Assembly (NCBI GenBank): GCA_031257135.1
Contig: JAIRPH010000138.1
Span: forward strand, 1-7,468
Length of the DNA: 7,468 nt
Source: Spirochaetaceae bacterium
GTDB taxonomy: Bacteria > Spirochaetota > Spirochaetia > Treponematales > Breznakiellaceae
Reading direction: 5' to 3'
The stretch's first letter is position 1. Every line of letters begins with the position of its first letter. The position numbers and the translations under genes are program-made. Below are positions 1 to 6,482 of the stretch, in pieces. The notes under the pieces were generated by a model. It made no database searches and was not told where the DNA came from. It was given only the letters and a program-made list of their open reading frames with translations.

Positions 1-119
1 CGGGCGAAGGTATCCCAGATGCTTTCGGTCCGTCCGCCTTCGCGTCCTGCGCCTTCGACCTGATAACTCGCGGTCGCGGTGCCCCATAAAAAATCGTCAG
101 GAAATTCCAATCTTTGCAT
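1..119 (-). CDS. Family 1 glycoside hydrolase (beta-glucosidase type), N-terminal fragment cut by window edge
   Basis: Only the first 39 codons are present; the gene continues beyond position 1. The protein starts MQRLEFPDDFLWGTATASYQ. Residues 10-24 match the GH1 N-terminal signature (F-x-W-G-x-A-x-A-S-Y-Q-x-E-x-A), and the GRTESIWDTF stretch at 29-38 is also typical of the family. Gln20 is at the position of the conserved glutamine that contacts the sugar in the -1 subsite. The two catalytic glutamates lie further along and cannot be seen. Known role of the family: retaining hydrolysis of beta-glucosides or 6-phospho-beta-glucosides in the cytoplasm; which substrate applies cannot be decided from this fragment. 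There is no signal peptide. The ATG at 119-117 is supported by AAGGA at 130-126 with a 6-nt spacer. It lies 128 nt downstream of the chemoreceptor gene on the same strand and may have its own promoter. Confidence 0.93.
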   Translation of the reverse strand, partial: MQRLEFPDDFLWGTATASYQVEGAGREGGRTESIWDTFA

Positions 120-149
120 TTTTTTTCCTTATTTTCTAATCCGCTTCTA

Positions 150-170
150 GTTTTTGCGTTGCGTAAAAAC
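150..170. promoter_or_regulatory. Imperfect 21-bp palindrome upstream of the glycoside hydrolase gene (possible operator)
   Basis: The arms GTTTTT (150-155) and AAAAAC (165-170) are complementary. Two of the inner four pairs also match, giving 8 of 10 pairs around a central base. It sits about 30 bp upstream of the GH1 start codon. Neither side is followed directly by a T run, so an intrinsic terminator is less likely than a protein-binding site. Sugar-catabolic GH1 genes are often controlled by repressors bound at such palindromes, but no regulator is in the window, so the role is inference. Confidence 0.3.
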
Positions 171-215
171 GCCGTCTCTCTTTTTCATTGAGCAAAATCC
201 CCTGCCCTCTTTAAA

Positions 216-243
216 AATGTAAGCAAAAAGCTCAATCCGTCAA
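216..243 (-). promoter_or_regulatory. Candidate sigma-70 promoter for the glycoside hydrolase gene
   Basis: On the minus strand TTGACG (243-238, 5 of 6 to consensus) is separated by 16 nt from TACATT (221-216, 4 of 6). Transcription would start near 209 and give a leader of about 90 nt before the ATG at 119. A 7-bp inverted repeat (ATTGAGC at 187-193, GCTCAAT at 230-236) flanks the -10 region. The match is moderate and the sequence is AT-rich, so chance is possible. Confidence 0.3.
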
Positions 244-247
244 GGGC

Positions 248-2422
248 TTATTCGACTTTAAACCGGGCAACTTCTTTGACCAGCACGTCGATGCTTTCTT
301 TATTTTCGCCGCTTATCGTGTTTATCCGGTTTACCGCGATGTTGATTTGAGCCGCGCCGGATGCCATTTCGGTCATACCATCGGCGATTTCCTGAGTGGC
401 GGTTTCAAGATTTTGGCTTTCCTTCATAATTTCGGTGCTTCCCTCGAACATTTCGTAAGAGCTGTTCTTTACGACCTCAGTGATCTCGTTGAGTTTCGTA
501 ACCGCGTCGAGAATCTGCTTGCTTCCATTGCCCTGCTCTTCCATAGCGTTGCGAATCTGTTCTTCCTGATCCAGAACCTGCCGGATTCCAGCGTCAATGG
601 CTTCAAACCTGTTCAACACTCCCTCGGTAGATTGGGTAATGTTGTCTATGGAATCCTTGATTTTCTGCAACACGGTAGCGATAGTTTTAGACTGCTCGCC
701 GGACGATTCCGCGAGTTTGCGGATTTCGTCGGCTACCACCGCGAACCCTTTGCCCGCTTCGCCGGCGTGAGCGGCTTCGATGGCGGCGTTCATCGAGAGG
801 AGGTTCGTCTGTCCCGCGATGCTTTCCATTACCGCGTTGATTTCCAGCAGTCCCGCGGATTCCCGGGCGATTTCCTGAATATCCGAAGAGACTTCCTGTA
901 AGTCGGTGCGTCCCACTTCAGAGGCTTCTGCAAGGTCTTTCACATTTTTCATATTCCGCTCTAAGCTTTGGCTTACGGTTTTGATGCTTGCCAGCATTTC
1001 CTCGATTGCCGTAGAGGAAATGACCACGCTTTCAGACTGAACGTCAATATTTTCGTTCAGCTTGTTGAGGTGATCCACCATTTGCGCTATGGTCGCGCTT
1101 GTTTCATTTACGCTGGCGGACTGATAGACAACCCGTTGTTTGATGCTTTGGATATTGGCGGTAATCTCGTTGACCGCGGCGGCGGTTTCGGTCATGTGAG
1201 AAGCCAGCTCTGTGCCGATTTCCGAAAGCGAAGCGGCTTGTTTTTTAATCGTAATGATTAGTATTTTAATCTTGCCTAAGGTAAGATTAAAATATTGACC
1301 CAAGTCCCCTACTTCGTCCTTAGCGGCAACCCTAATCTGCTTGGTAAGGTCTCCTTCGCCTTCGGAAATGTCCTTGAGGGTTAAGGAAACGTCGATAATA
1401 GGCTTAACGGTCCGGTTAATTACAACAAAAACCAAGACTACGGTGGCGGCAAAGGCAATCGCCGCAAAAACGATGGTAAACGTAATCAGCGCGTAGACCG
1501 GCGCTAAGACGACGCCTACATCCACGACGGATACTAGTATCCGGGCGTCCTTGACGTCTCCCACGTAAAAGGGAAATCCTTGTATTATATACTGGTTGTT
1601 TTTGACTAAAGCCGGCTGTCCGCTTTTAAGGGCGGCTTCCATAGCTCGGATGCCTTCGTCTCCGAGGAGGTCCCGGGAAACGTCCTGAAATTTTTTCCCT
1701 ATCCGGGAAGGGTTTAAAGCGTTTGCAACGATAACGCCGTCGGCCGCGTATAAGGCGGCAGACCCGGAATCTTTGTAGGGCTTGATGGTTTTTATGAGTT
1801 CCTGCGTATAGGAAAGATTAATCCGCACCCCCACCGCTCCGACGACGGCTTGGTTTTTTTCAGAGATAATCGGATAGATGAAATCCGATACAAATATTTG
1901 GCTGTTTTCGACGGTACTGGCGAAGGGATTAGTCAATTTAGGAACGCCGGTCATCGTATTGAGGATATTTTGGACATCCGGAAACGCTTTCAGTTCGAGC
2001 GTACCTGATTCTTTGGTATAGAAAGGAATGAAATTACCCGTATGATCCGTGCCGGGAGTATTGACGTATTCCGCGTCTCTGCCGTCTATGATGCCCGGTT
2101 GCCAAACCGTATAGATGCCTACATACCGCGGGTTTGACTCCGCGATGCCCCGGATGGCTTCATCATAAAGATGCCGCCGCAGTAATGGGTCGAATCCCTC
2201 AAAGCTGTTCATTACCTCGGCTAAGGATTTAGCGGTTCCATAGTACAGCGTATACCCTGCTTTCAGCTCTTGGGCATACATTCCTGTAGTAGACTCCATA
2301 TCGCTATAGGCGGATTCGATTTGTAATGTAATCGCTTTAACCAGCAGTACAATAGAAATTGTCGCTACCGTAATAACCATAAGCGAAACCATAATTACCG
2401 TCAGTCTATATTTGAGCTTCAC
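248..2422 (-). CDS. Methyl-accepting chemotaxis protein with periplasmic sensor, HAMP and signalling domains
   Basis: A 724-residue inner-membrane chemoreceptor that passes ligand occupancy to the CheA-CheW array. Residues ~7-30 form the first membrane helix. Residues ~31-305 form a large periplasmic sensor of double-Cache type, with VGIYTVWQPG at 101-110 and the SDFIYPI strand at 179-185. Residues ~308-336 are the second membrane helix. A HAMP linker follows, with P341 and the DE pair at 369-370. The cytoplasmic signalling coiled coil spans ~395-700, and its hairpin tip around 533-574 (ESIAGQTNLLSMNAAIEAAH and following) is near-invariant in the family. The protein ends in KEVARFKVE and lacks the NWETF-type pentapeptide that tethers CheR/CheB in some receptors. 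The ligand is unknown. The start is GTG at 2422-2420 with GGAGG at 2431-2427; an ATG at 2424-2422 is out of frame and meets a stop at once. It is separated from csrA by a hairpin and a promoter, so it is probably its own transcription unit. Confidence 0.96.
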   Translation of the reverse strand: MKLKYRLTVIMVSLMVITVATISIVLLVKAITLQIESAYSDMESTTGMYAQELKAGYTLYYGTAKSLAEVMNSFEGFDPLLRRHLYDEAIRGIAESNPRYVGIYTVWQPGIIDGRDAEYVNTPGTDHTGNFIPFYTKESGTLELKAFPDVQNILNTMTGVPKLTNPFASTVENSQIFVSDFIYPIISEKNQAVVGAVGVRINLSYTQELIKTIKPYKDSGSAALYAADGVIVANALNPSRIGKKFQDVSRDLLGDEGIRAMEAALKSGQPALVKNNQYIIQGFPFYVGDVKDARILVSVVDVGVVLAPVYALITFTIVFAAIAFAATVVLVFVVINRTVKPIIDVSLTLKDISEGEGDLTKQIRVAAKDEVGDLGQYFNLTLGKIKILIITIKKQAASLSEIGTELASHMTETAAAVNEITANIQSIKQRVVYQSASVNETSATIAQMVDHLNKLNENIDVQSESVVISSTAIEEMLASIKTVSQSLERNMKNVKDLAEASEVGRTDLQEVSSDIQEIARESAGLLEINAVMESIAGQTNLLSMNAAIEAAHAGEAGKGFAVVADEIRKLAESSGEQSKTIATVLQKIKDSIDNITQSTEGVLNRFEAIDAGIRQVLDQEEQIRNAMEEQGNGSKQILDAVTKLNEITEVVKNSSYEMFEGSTEIMKESQNLETATQEIADGMTEMASGAAQINIAVNRINTISGENKESIDVLVKEVARFKVE

Positions 2423-2426
2423 ATAA

Positions 2427-2431
2427 CCTCC
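2427..2431 (-). promoter_or_regulatory. Ribosome binding site fixing a GTG start for the chemoreceptor
   Basis: GGAGG on the minus strand lies 4 nt before GTG (2422-2420), which opens the receptor frame. The overlapping ATG at 2424-2422 is in another frame and terminates after one codon, so GTG is the functional start. Confidence 0.75.
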
Positions 2432-2443
2432 AATAGTTATGGT

Positions 2444-2472
2444 ATAATACCAGAAAACAATAATATAGTAAA
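2444..2472 (-). promoter_or_regulatory. Extended -10 promoter of the chemoreceptor gene
   Basis: On the minus strand TTTACT (2472-2467, 4 of 6) is separated by 17 nt from TATTAT (2449-2444, 5 of 6). The bases TGG directly before the -10 give the extended -10 form TGnTATTAT. Predicted initiation near 2437 leaves a leader of about 15 nt containing the ribosome binding site. The -10 is embedded in a 13-bp palindrome, TGGTATAATACCA (2440-2452), where a regulator could compete with polymerase. Confidence 0.55.
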
Positions 2473-2514
2473 TAGCAATCGGTTACATTATGATATAGTG
2501 GCGTATTCGAGAAA

Positions 2515-2550
2515 GCCCGCGCATCCTTCTAAAAAAGGATGTCTACAGGC
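2515..2550 (-). terminator. Stem-loop after csrA, probable terminator of the flagellar operon
   Basis: In the minus-strand transcript, starting 3 nt after the csrA stop, GCCTGT (2550-2545) can pair with GCGGGC (2520-2515) using two G-U pairs. Inside that, CATCCTT at 2522-2528 and AAGGATG at 2535-2541 form a 7-bp perfect stem with a 6-nt loop; the two helices are joined by a 3x1 internal loop. The next transcript bases are TTTCT, a short and interrupted T run. The position and stem favour an intrinsic terminator, though read-through into the chemoreceptor gene is possible because the T run is weak. Confidence 0.55.
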
Positions 2551-2553
2551 GTT

Positions 2554-2787
2554 TCAAAAAGTTTCTCTAGTGACGCTGAAATTAAACTCCGGGATTACCG
2601 GCTTGGATTCGGCGGCGGCTTTGTTCTGCGATTTGATGGCGTCGAATACTTCTTGTCTAAATACCTTCACCGCTTTAGGGGCGTCTACGCCTAAGCGGAT
2701 GTGATCGCCCTGAATTTCAATGATGGATATAGAAATGTCCTCGCCTATCATGATTTTTTCGTTGACTTTTCTGGATAGGATCAGCAT
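2554..2787 (-). CDS. csrA: Carbon storage regulator CsrA, RNA-binding translational regulator
   Basis: A 77-residue CsrA/RsmA protein: a small dimer that binds GGA motifs in mRNA leaders and usually blocks ribosome entry. The start MLILSRKVNEKIMIG and the later RLGVDAPKAVKVFRQEVFDAI are diagnostic. The RNA-contact residues Leu4, Arg6 and Arg44 are all present. It is longer than the 61-residue E. coli protein, with a C-terminal tail of about 20 residues. Asn55 matches the residue of Bacillus subtilis CsrA known to matter for FliW binding. Together with the adjacent fliW this places it in the FliW-controlled class, whose known target is flagellin mRNA. Its ATG (2787-2785) overlaps the end of fliW by 7 nt and has GGAGGG at 2800-2795 with a 7-nt spacer inside the fliW coding sequence, so the two are probably translationally linked. 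No flagellin gene is in the window. Confidence 0.97.
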   Translation of the reverse strand: MLILSRKVNEKIMIGEDISISIIEIQGDHIRLGVDAPKAVKVFRQEVFDAIKSQNKAAAESKPVIPEFNFSVTRETF

Positions 2788-3230
2788 GGGCTATCCCTCC
2801 GTCCCGCCAGCTCCGCAATCACGTCGTGCTTGGTTTTCCAGCAGGGATCGCTCAGTACCACCTGCCGTCCCTGCCGGGTATCGCGGTTAATGACCAGCGG
2901 TCCCAGCAGGTTGGCGGTCATGGGACCGCCGTCCGGCGGGATTGTAACAATGGCGAAAACCAATACCTTTTCCGGGTCTGTAATGCCGATTCCAGACAGC
3001 TCTTCGTTGTCTATATCGACTTCGTAGTCAGGTCTAAACTGAAACGGATTGATCAGCACGAACGCAACCTCCTCGCAATCCACGGACTGGAGCCAGTAGA
3101 ATGGCTGACGTTCTGCGTCAAGAAGAATATATTCCTTATACGGCTCAAACCCGAAAAGCCCCTGAGCAAACATAAGTTTTTGACGCTCGTCTACGTCGAT
3201 TAGCCCGTATGCCTTGGTCTTAACCTGCAC
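2781..3230 (-). CDS. fliW: Flagellar assembly factor FliW, antagonist of CsrA
   Basis: A 149-residue cytoplasmic protein of the FliW family. In characterised bacteria FliW binds either flagellin or CsrA; when flagellin is secreted, freed FliW sequesters CsrA and flagellin translation resumes. Family hallmarks are GLFGFEPYKEY at 24-34, PFYWLQS at 43-49, the EVAFVLINP strand at 54-62, and TANLLGPLVINRDTRQGRQV at 105-124 followed by VL. Length is normal. The start is GTG at 3230-3228. Its ribosome binding site AGGAGGG (3240-3234) overlaps the flgL stop codon, leaving a 9-nt gap that suggests coupled translation. The 3' end overlaps csrA and carries the csrA ribosome binding site. The fliW-csrA pair immediately after the junction genes is the arrangement known from spirochetes. 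Confidence 0.96.
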   Translation of the reverse strand: MQVKTKAYGLIDVDERQKLMFAQGLFGFEPYKEYILLDAERQPFYWLQSVDCEEVAFVLINPFQFRPDYEVDIDNEELSGIGITDPEKVLVFAIVTIPPDGGPMTANLLGPLVINRDTRQGRQVVLSDPCWKTKHDVIAELAGRRDSPC

Positions 3231-3239
3231 AGTCCCTCC

Positions 3240-4487
3240 TTACCGCAGGAAGTCTAACAACGTTTGAGGCAGGATTTTAGACGCGGTTTGCAGAGTCGCT
3301 TTGTGGGCGAATTCTATCATGCCTAAGTCGGTGGCGGCGGCGGCGAAATTGAGGGATGATTCCCGGCTTAACGCGGAGGTAACATTGGGAATTTCCTCGT
3401 TTAAGCGTTGCCATGTCGCTTCGGCCCGTTCGTGCCGACTGCCAATATCGGCGAGGCGGGTCTGCACATTGGTAAGGGCGAGGTCTATGCCCCCGATGCC
3501 CTGAGTTCCGATAAAATCGGAATCCCCGCGGAAGAGGCTGTCCCGCAGGCGTATCACCATGTCAAACGCCGACCCTCCCGATACCCGGGCGGTAGGATTC
3601 CAGTTCGGCGCGCCTGCGTCGGCGTTGGCGAGGATCAAGCCTAAATCCTGCAATACATGAGCATCCTCCCCATCTTCTATGCGGATAAAATGAGGATTAG
3701 TTCCCTCCAGAGTCAAGCTGTTGAGGACCGGATCGATAGACGCCTTTACGGCCGCGCCGGAATCGTTGATCTTCGCCGCAATAGCCTGAACCGTGTCTCC
3801 GGGGGTAACGGTAATTTCTTCGCCGTCCACGAAAAACGATCCGTCCTCGGTAACTCGGTAATCGGAGGCGTCATAGTTGGAAAAAACCTGCATTTTCTCC
3901 GCCCAGAACGCTTCGCCGCCGCTTATGTCCAGCGTCGAGTATACCCCGTCGGTAATTTCGGCTTTTCGGTTGGCTCCCGCGCCCTGATACTCAACCCGGA
4001 CCACCATAGTTTCGCCGCCGCCTTCAACGGTTCCCTCGACGATGCGGAAGGGTTCGGTAAACGCCTTGTCCCCTCCGAAAAGCTGGCGTCCGTCGGGTCC
4101 TAACGTATTGGAGAGAGAAACCAGCTCTTTCAGGAGTTCGTTGACCTCGACGGCCATATATTTCATATCTTCCGGCGCGTAGAGACCGTTCGCTCCCTGT
4201 ACCGAAATTTCCCGCACCCGCTGAAGCACATCATTGGCTTGCCGCAGATAAGTATCGGTGTAGGTAAAGTGGTCCTTCGCATAGAGCGTATTTTTTTCGA
4301 AGCGTTCAAGCCGCGCCAGATAGGACTCATACCGCACCGCGTGAGACGCGGCTAACGGATCGTCCCGGAGTTCCCGGATTCTGGTTTGCTCCGCAATTTT
4401 TGACTGTATATTTGCAAGCCCTTCTTCCTGCCTTCTAAGGTAGTACTGAATATCGTTATTGGGCATATCCGTTGAAATTCTTCGCAT
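3240..4487 (-). CDS. flgL: Flagellar hook-filament junction protein FlgL (HAP3)
   Basis: A 415-residue junction protein that sits between FlgK and the flagellin filament. It is exported by the flagellar type III apparatus; in spirochetes the filament is periplasmic. The N-terminal D0/D1 helices (~1-130) carry the flagellin-like start MRRISTDMPNNDIQYYLRRQ and the AASHAVRYESYLARLERF stretch. The C-terminal helices (~335-415) end in TASKILPQTLLDFLR, the usual FlgL ending with few polar residues. The insertion between them (~140-300) includes a Flagellin_IN-like module at ~218-285, with DTVQAIAAKINDSGAAVKA as its core. It is longer than enteric FlgL (about 317 residues) because of this insertion. 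The ATG at 4487-4485 has GAGGG at 4499-4495 with a 7-nt spacer. It follows flgK after a 102-nt leader with small hairpins and is followed by fliW after 9 nt. Expression is probably from the sigma-28 promoter in front of flgN. Confidence 0.96.
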   Translation of the reverse strand: MRRISTDMPNNDIQYYLRRQEEGLANIQSKIAEQTRIRELRDDPLAASHAVRYESYLARLERFEKNTLYAKDHFTYTDTYLRQANDVLQRVREISVQGANGLYAPEDMKYMAVEVNELLKELVSLSNTLGPDGRQLFGGDKAFTEPFRIVEGTVEGGGETMVVRVEYQGAGANRKAEITDGVYSTLDISGGEAFWAEKMQVFSNYDASDYRVTEDGSFFVDGEEITVTPGDTVQAIAAKINDSGAAVKASIDPVLNSLTLEGTNPHFIRIEDGEDAHVLQDLGLILANADAGAPNWNPTARVSGGSAFDMVIRLRDSLFRGDSDFIGTQGIGGIDLALTNVQTRLADIGSRHERAEATWQRLNEEIPNVTSALSRESSLNFAAAATDLGMIEFAHKATLQTASKILPQTLLDFLR

Positions 4488-4589
4488 TATGTATCCCTCT
4501 TTGCGCTGTGGTACTGATACCGAGAGTCCGGCGGGCTTTACCCGCGTTTCTCTAAGTATACAACCGGTCTGCGCTTTTTACTATATTTT
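4488..4589 (-). promoter_or_regulatory. Structured flgK-flgL intergenic leader
   Basis: This 102-nt spacer is the only sizeable gap inside the operon. In the transcript, GCGGG and CCCGC (plus-strand arms 4531-4535 and 4541-4545) form a 5-bp stem, or 6 bp with a closing U-G pair. GGTA and TACC (4510-4513 and 4518-4521) can form a second, small stem. No T run follows, so termination is not supported. GGA triplets lie between the stems (4529-4527) and inside the flgL ribosome binding site (4496-4494). The region could be an RNA-processing or regulatory leader; the function is not shown. Confidence 0.35.
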
Positions 4590-6467
4590 TTAGACGCCCA
4601 TCCGGTTAATCAGCGTATCCAGCATAGAATTCATGGTGGTAACGAACCGGGCCGCCGCGGCATAGCCGTGCTGATATTTTATCATATTGGCGAGTTCCTC
4701 GTCCATATTGACTCCCGATACGGATTGGCGCATATCTTTGAGCTGTTTCATTACGAGATTCTGGGTTTCCAAAGCCCGGCCGCTCTGCTCGCCGAGCATA
4801 CCCATCCGTCCTACCGCGTCGGCGAAGTAATCGTCGAAGGTTCCGAGCTGTCCTACCATGACGGTAGAGTTCCGAATAGCGGCGATGGCTAAGGCGGCGG
4901 AGCCGTTTCCGGGATGAGCGGCTCTGCCGTTTTCGCCGAAGCCTGCGGCCACTGACGCGGGGTCTTTGATCAGCGCAGGATTTACCTCGATCCAGCCTGC
5001 GGGGTGAGCAATCGGCGAGGTAGAGAAATCCGCCGCGCTTCCGCTGAGAACCGATACCGCGTCCGCGCCGCCCCAGTCGAACGCGCCGTCCGCTCCGGAG
5101 GCGTTCAAAACTCCGGCGTAGCCCGCGAGGAACCGCCCGGAATCTTCGATATGGCGGATAACGAAATCAGGATGCGCTCTATCTCCGGTTACGGTTCCCT
5201 TGAAAGAGAGATGCCCATCTCGGTTGATCCGGGCGGTTACTTCCGCGCCGGAGTTATTGATTCGGGCGACGATGTCTGACACCGTATCGGTAGGGTAATA
5301 CTGGACAGCTACGTTTCCCCCTGCGCCGGAAAGGGTGATAGTTCCTTGCAGTCCTACTTGGGCTTGATTTTCCAGCGTATTCGTGCCAGTGATGCGGAAA
5401 ATATAGGTTGAATCATACTCGCCGTCGCCGTCCCGGTCGTAGTTTCCGTTTACGTTGGTGACGAAATGGTGTTCCGTAAAGAAATCCTGTCCGGTGGAGC
5501 CGTTAATTCCGTAGCCTCCTCGATGAACTTCGTTCACCATATCGGCGAAATTCATGGTCATTGAATCGAGGCTCTGGATTTCGGAACGGATGGTCTCGTC
5601 CCGAAGCTCCACCAACGCCGCAAGACTGCCGCCGCGGAATTGAATCGGCTCTTTAATATCCGCCCAAGCTATTTGGGAATACTCTTGGGTCTCGTTTCCG
5701 GGCTGAAGCTCGAACTGCCGTCCTATCTGTCCCTGAACCAGTACCATGCCCGCGGTATGAACCATGAATTCATCAGGGTCCCGATTATTAATCGAGACGT
5801 CTATGATAGAAGAAAGTTTATCGACCATGAGGTCTCGGCGATCCATGAGGTCGTTGGGATTATCCCCTTGAGCTTTAACTCTTTGAATATCCCTATTTAA
5901 GCCGGCGATCTGTCGGGAAAGCTCGTTTACCCGATCCACGGTTAGGCGAATATCTTCTTCAGCCATATCCTGCAAGCCTTTGAGGGATTGATACCGGTCA
6001 TGGATAGCGTCGATGAGGGTTTTGCCCCGCTCGACAACTGCGTTCCGAGGCGCGGTATCCGCCGGATAGACCGAAAGTTCCTGCCATGCGTCCCAAAAGG
6101 CGTCCATCTTGCTCCGAATTGAGTTTTCTCCGGGTTCAAGATAGATTTGCTCCATCATACGGATATAGGGGTCTCTGGTTCCCCAGTAGCCTTCGCCGGC
6201 GGCTTGGGTAACGATGCGCTGATCCAGAAGCTGGTCCCGGAGCCGCTCGATGCGGGCGACTATCGGACCTTGTCCTAGTTGCCCGGGGGTTTCCTCCCGT
6301 TCGAGTCCGGGGAGGTAGATGGGATCGAAAGCCGTAATTTCCACCCTCTGCCGGGAATATCCCTCAGTAGAGGCGTTTGAGAGGTTGTGTCCTGTGGTGT
6401 TGAGGGCTTGTTCATGAGCGGAAACCGCCCGTTTTCCTAATTCTATACCTAAAAAGGTTGAGGCCAT
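4590..6467 (-). CDS. flgK: Flagellar hook-associated protein FlgK (HAP1)
   Basis: A 625-residue junction protein that caps the hook and receives FlgL. It is secreted by the flagellar type III system after the rod-hook switch. The N-terminal D0/D1 region (~1-220) includes LNTTGHNLSNASTEGYSRQR at 22-41, matching the rod/hook/HAP signature at the N terminus. The C-terminal helix (~560-625) has SGVNMDEELANMIKYQHGYA at 584-603 followed by AAARFVTTMNSMLDTLINRMG, the standard FlgK ending. The variable centre holds a DxDxDG acidic loop (D344, D346, D348) and a Flagellin_IN-like segment at ~386-452 similar to the one in FlgL. It is longer than enteric FlgK (about 547 residues), in keeping with spirochete homologues. 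The ATG at 6467-6465 has AGGAG at 6480-6476 with an 8-nt spacer. It starts 15 nt after the flgN stop and belongs to the same operon. Confidence 0.97.
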   Translation of the reverse strand: MASTFLGIELGKRAVSAHEQALNTTGHNLSNASTEGYSRQRVEITAFDPIYLPGLEREETPGQLGQGPIVARIERLRDQLLDQRIVTQAAGEGYWGTRDPYIRMMEQIYLEPGENSIRSKMDAFWDAWQELSVYPADTAPRNAVVERGKTLIDAIHDRYQSLKGLQDMAEEDIRLTVDRVNELSRQIAGLNRDIQRVKAQGDNPNDLMDRRDLMVDKLSSIIDVSINNRDPDEFMVHTAGMVLVQGQIGRQFELQPGNETQEYSQIAWADIKEPIQFRGGSLAALVELRDETIRSEIQSLDSMTMNFADMVNEVHRGGYGINGSTGQDFFTEHHFVTNVNGNYDRDGDGEYDSTYIFRITGTNTLENQAQVGLQGTITLSGAGGNVAVQYYPTDTVSDIVARINNSGAEVTARINRDGHLSFKGTVTGDRAHPDFVIRHIEDSGRFLAGYAGVLNASGADGAFDWGGADAVSVLSGSAADFSTSPIAHPAGWIEVNPALIKDPASVAAGFGENGRAAHPGNGSAALAIAAIRNSTVMVGQLGTFDDYFADAVGRMGMLGEQSGRALETQNLVMKQLKDMRQSVSGVNMDEELANMIKYQHGYAAAARFVTTMNSMLDTLINRMGV

Positions 6468-6482
6468 GACGTTTTCTCCTAA

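Noticed and set aside
347..1261. Plus-strand open frames of 97 and 184 codons inside the chemoreceptor gene
   Set aside because: They lie opposite a fully recognisable chemoreceptor and show no known motif. They are frame shadows of the real gene.
2478..2500. Sigma-28-like -10 (ACCGATTG) upstream of the chemoreceptor gene
   Set aside because: Only 5 of 8 to GCCGATAA, and the bases 15 nt upstream (GCCA) do not match TAAA. The extended -10 sigma-70 site nearer the gene fits better.
3330..3343. GGC triplet run in flgL
   Set aside because: Four codons for an alanine run at residues 382-385 near the conserved C-terminal helix; ordinary coding sequence.
2826..4103. Plus-strand open frames opposite fliW and flgL
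   Set aside because: The minus-strand genes are clear family members. The plus-strand frames overlap each other, have no domain and lack convincing ribosome binding sites.
5942..6139. 65-codon minus-strand frame within flgK
   Set aside because: Out of frame with FlgK, with no recognisable motif and wholly contained in a conserved coding region.
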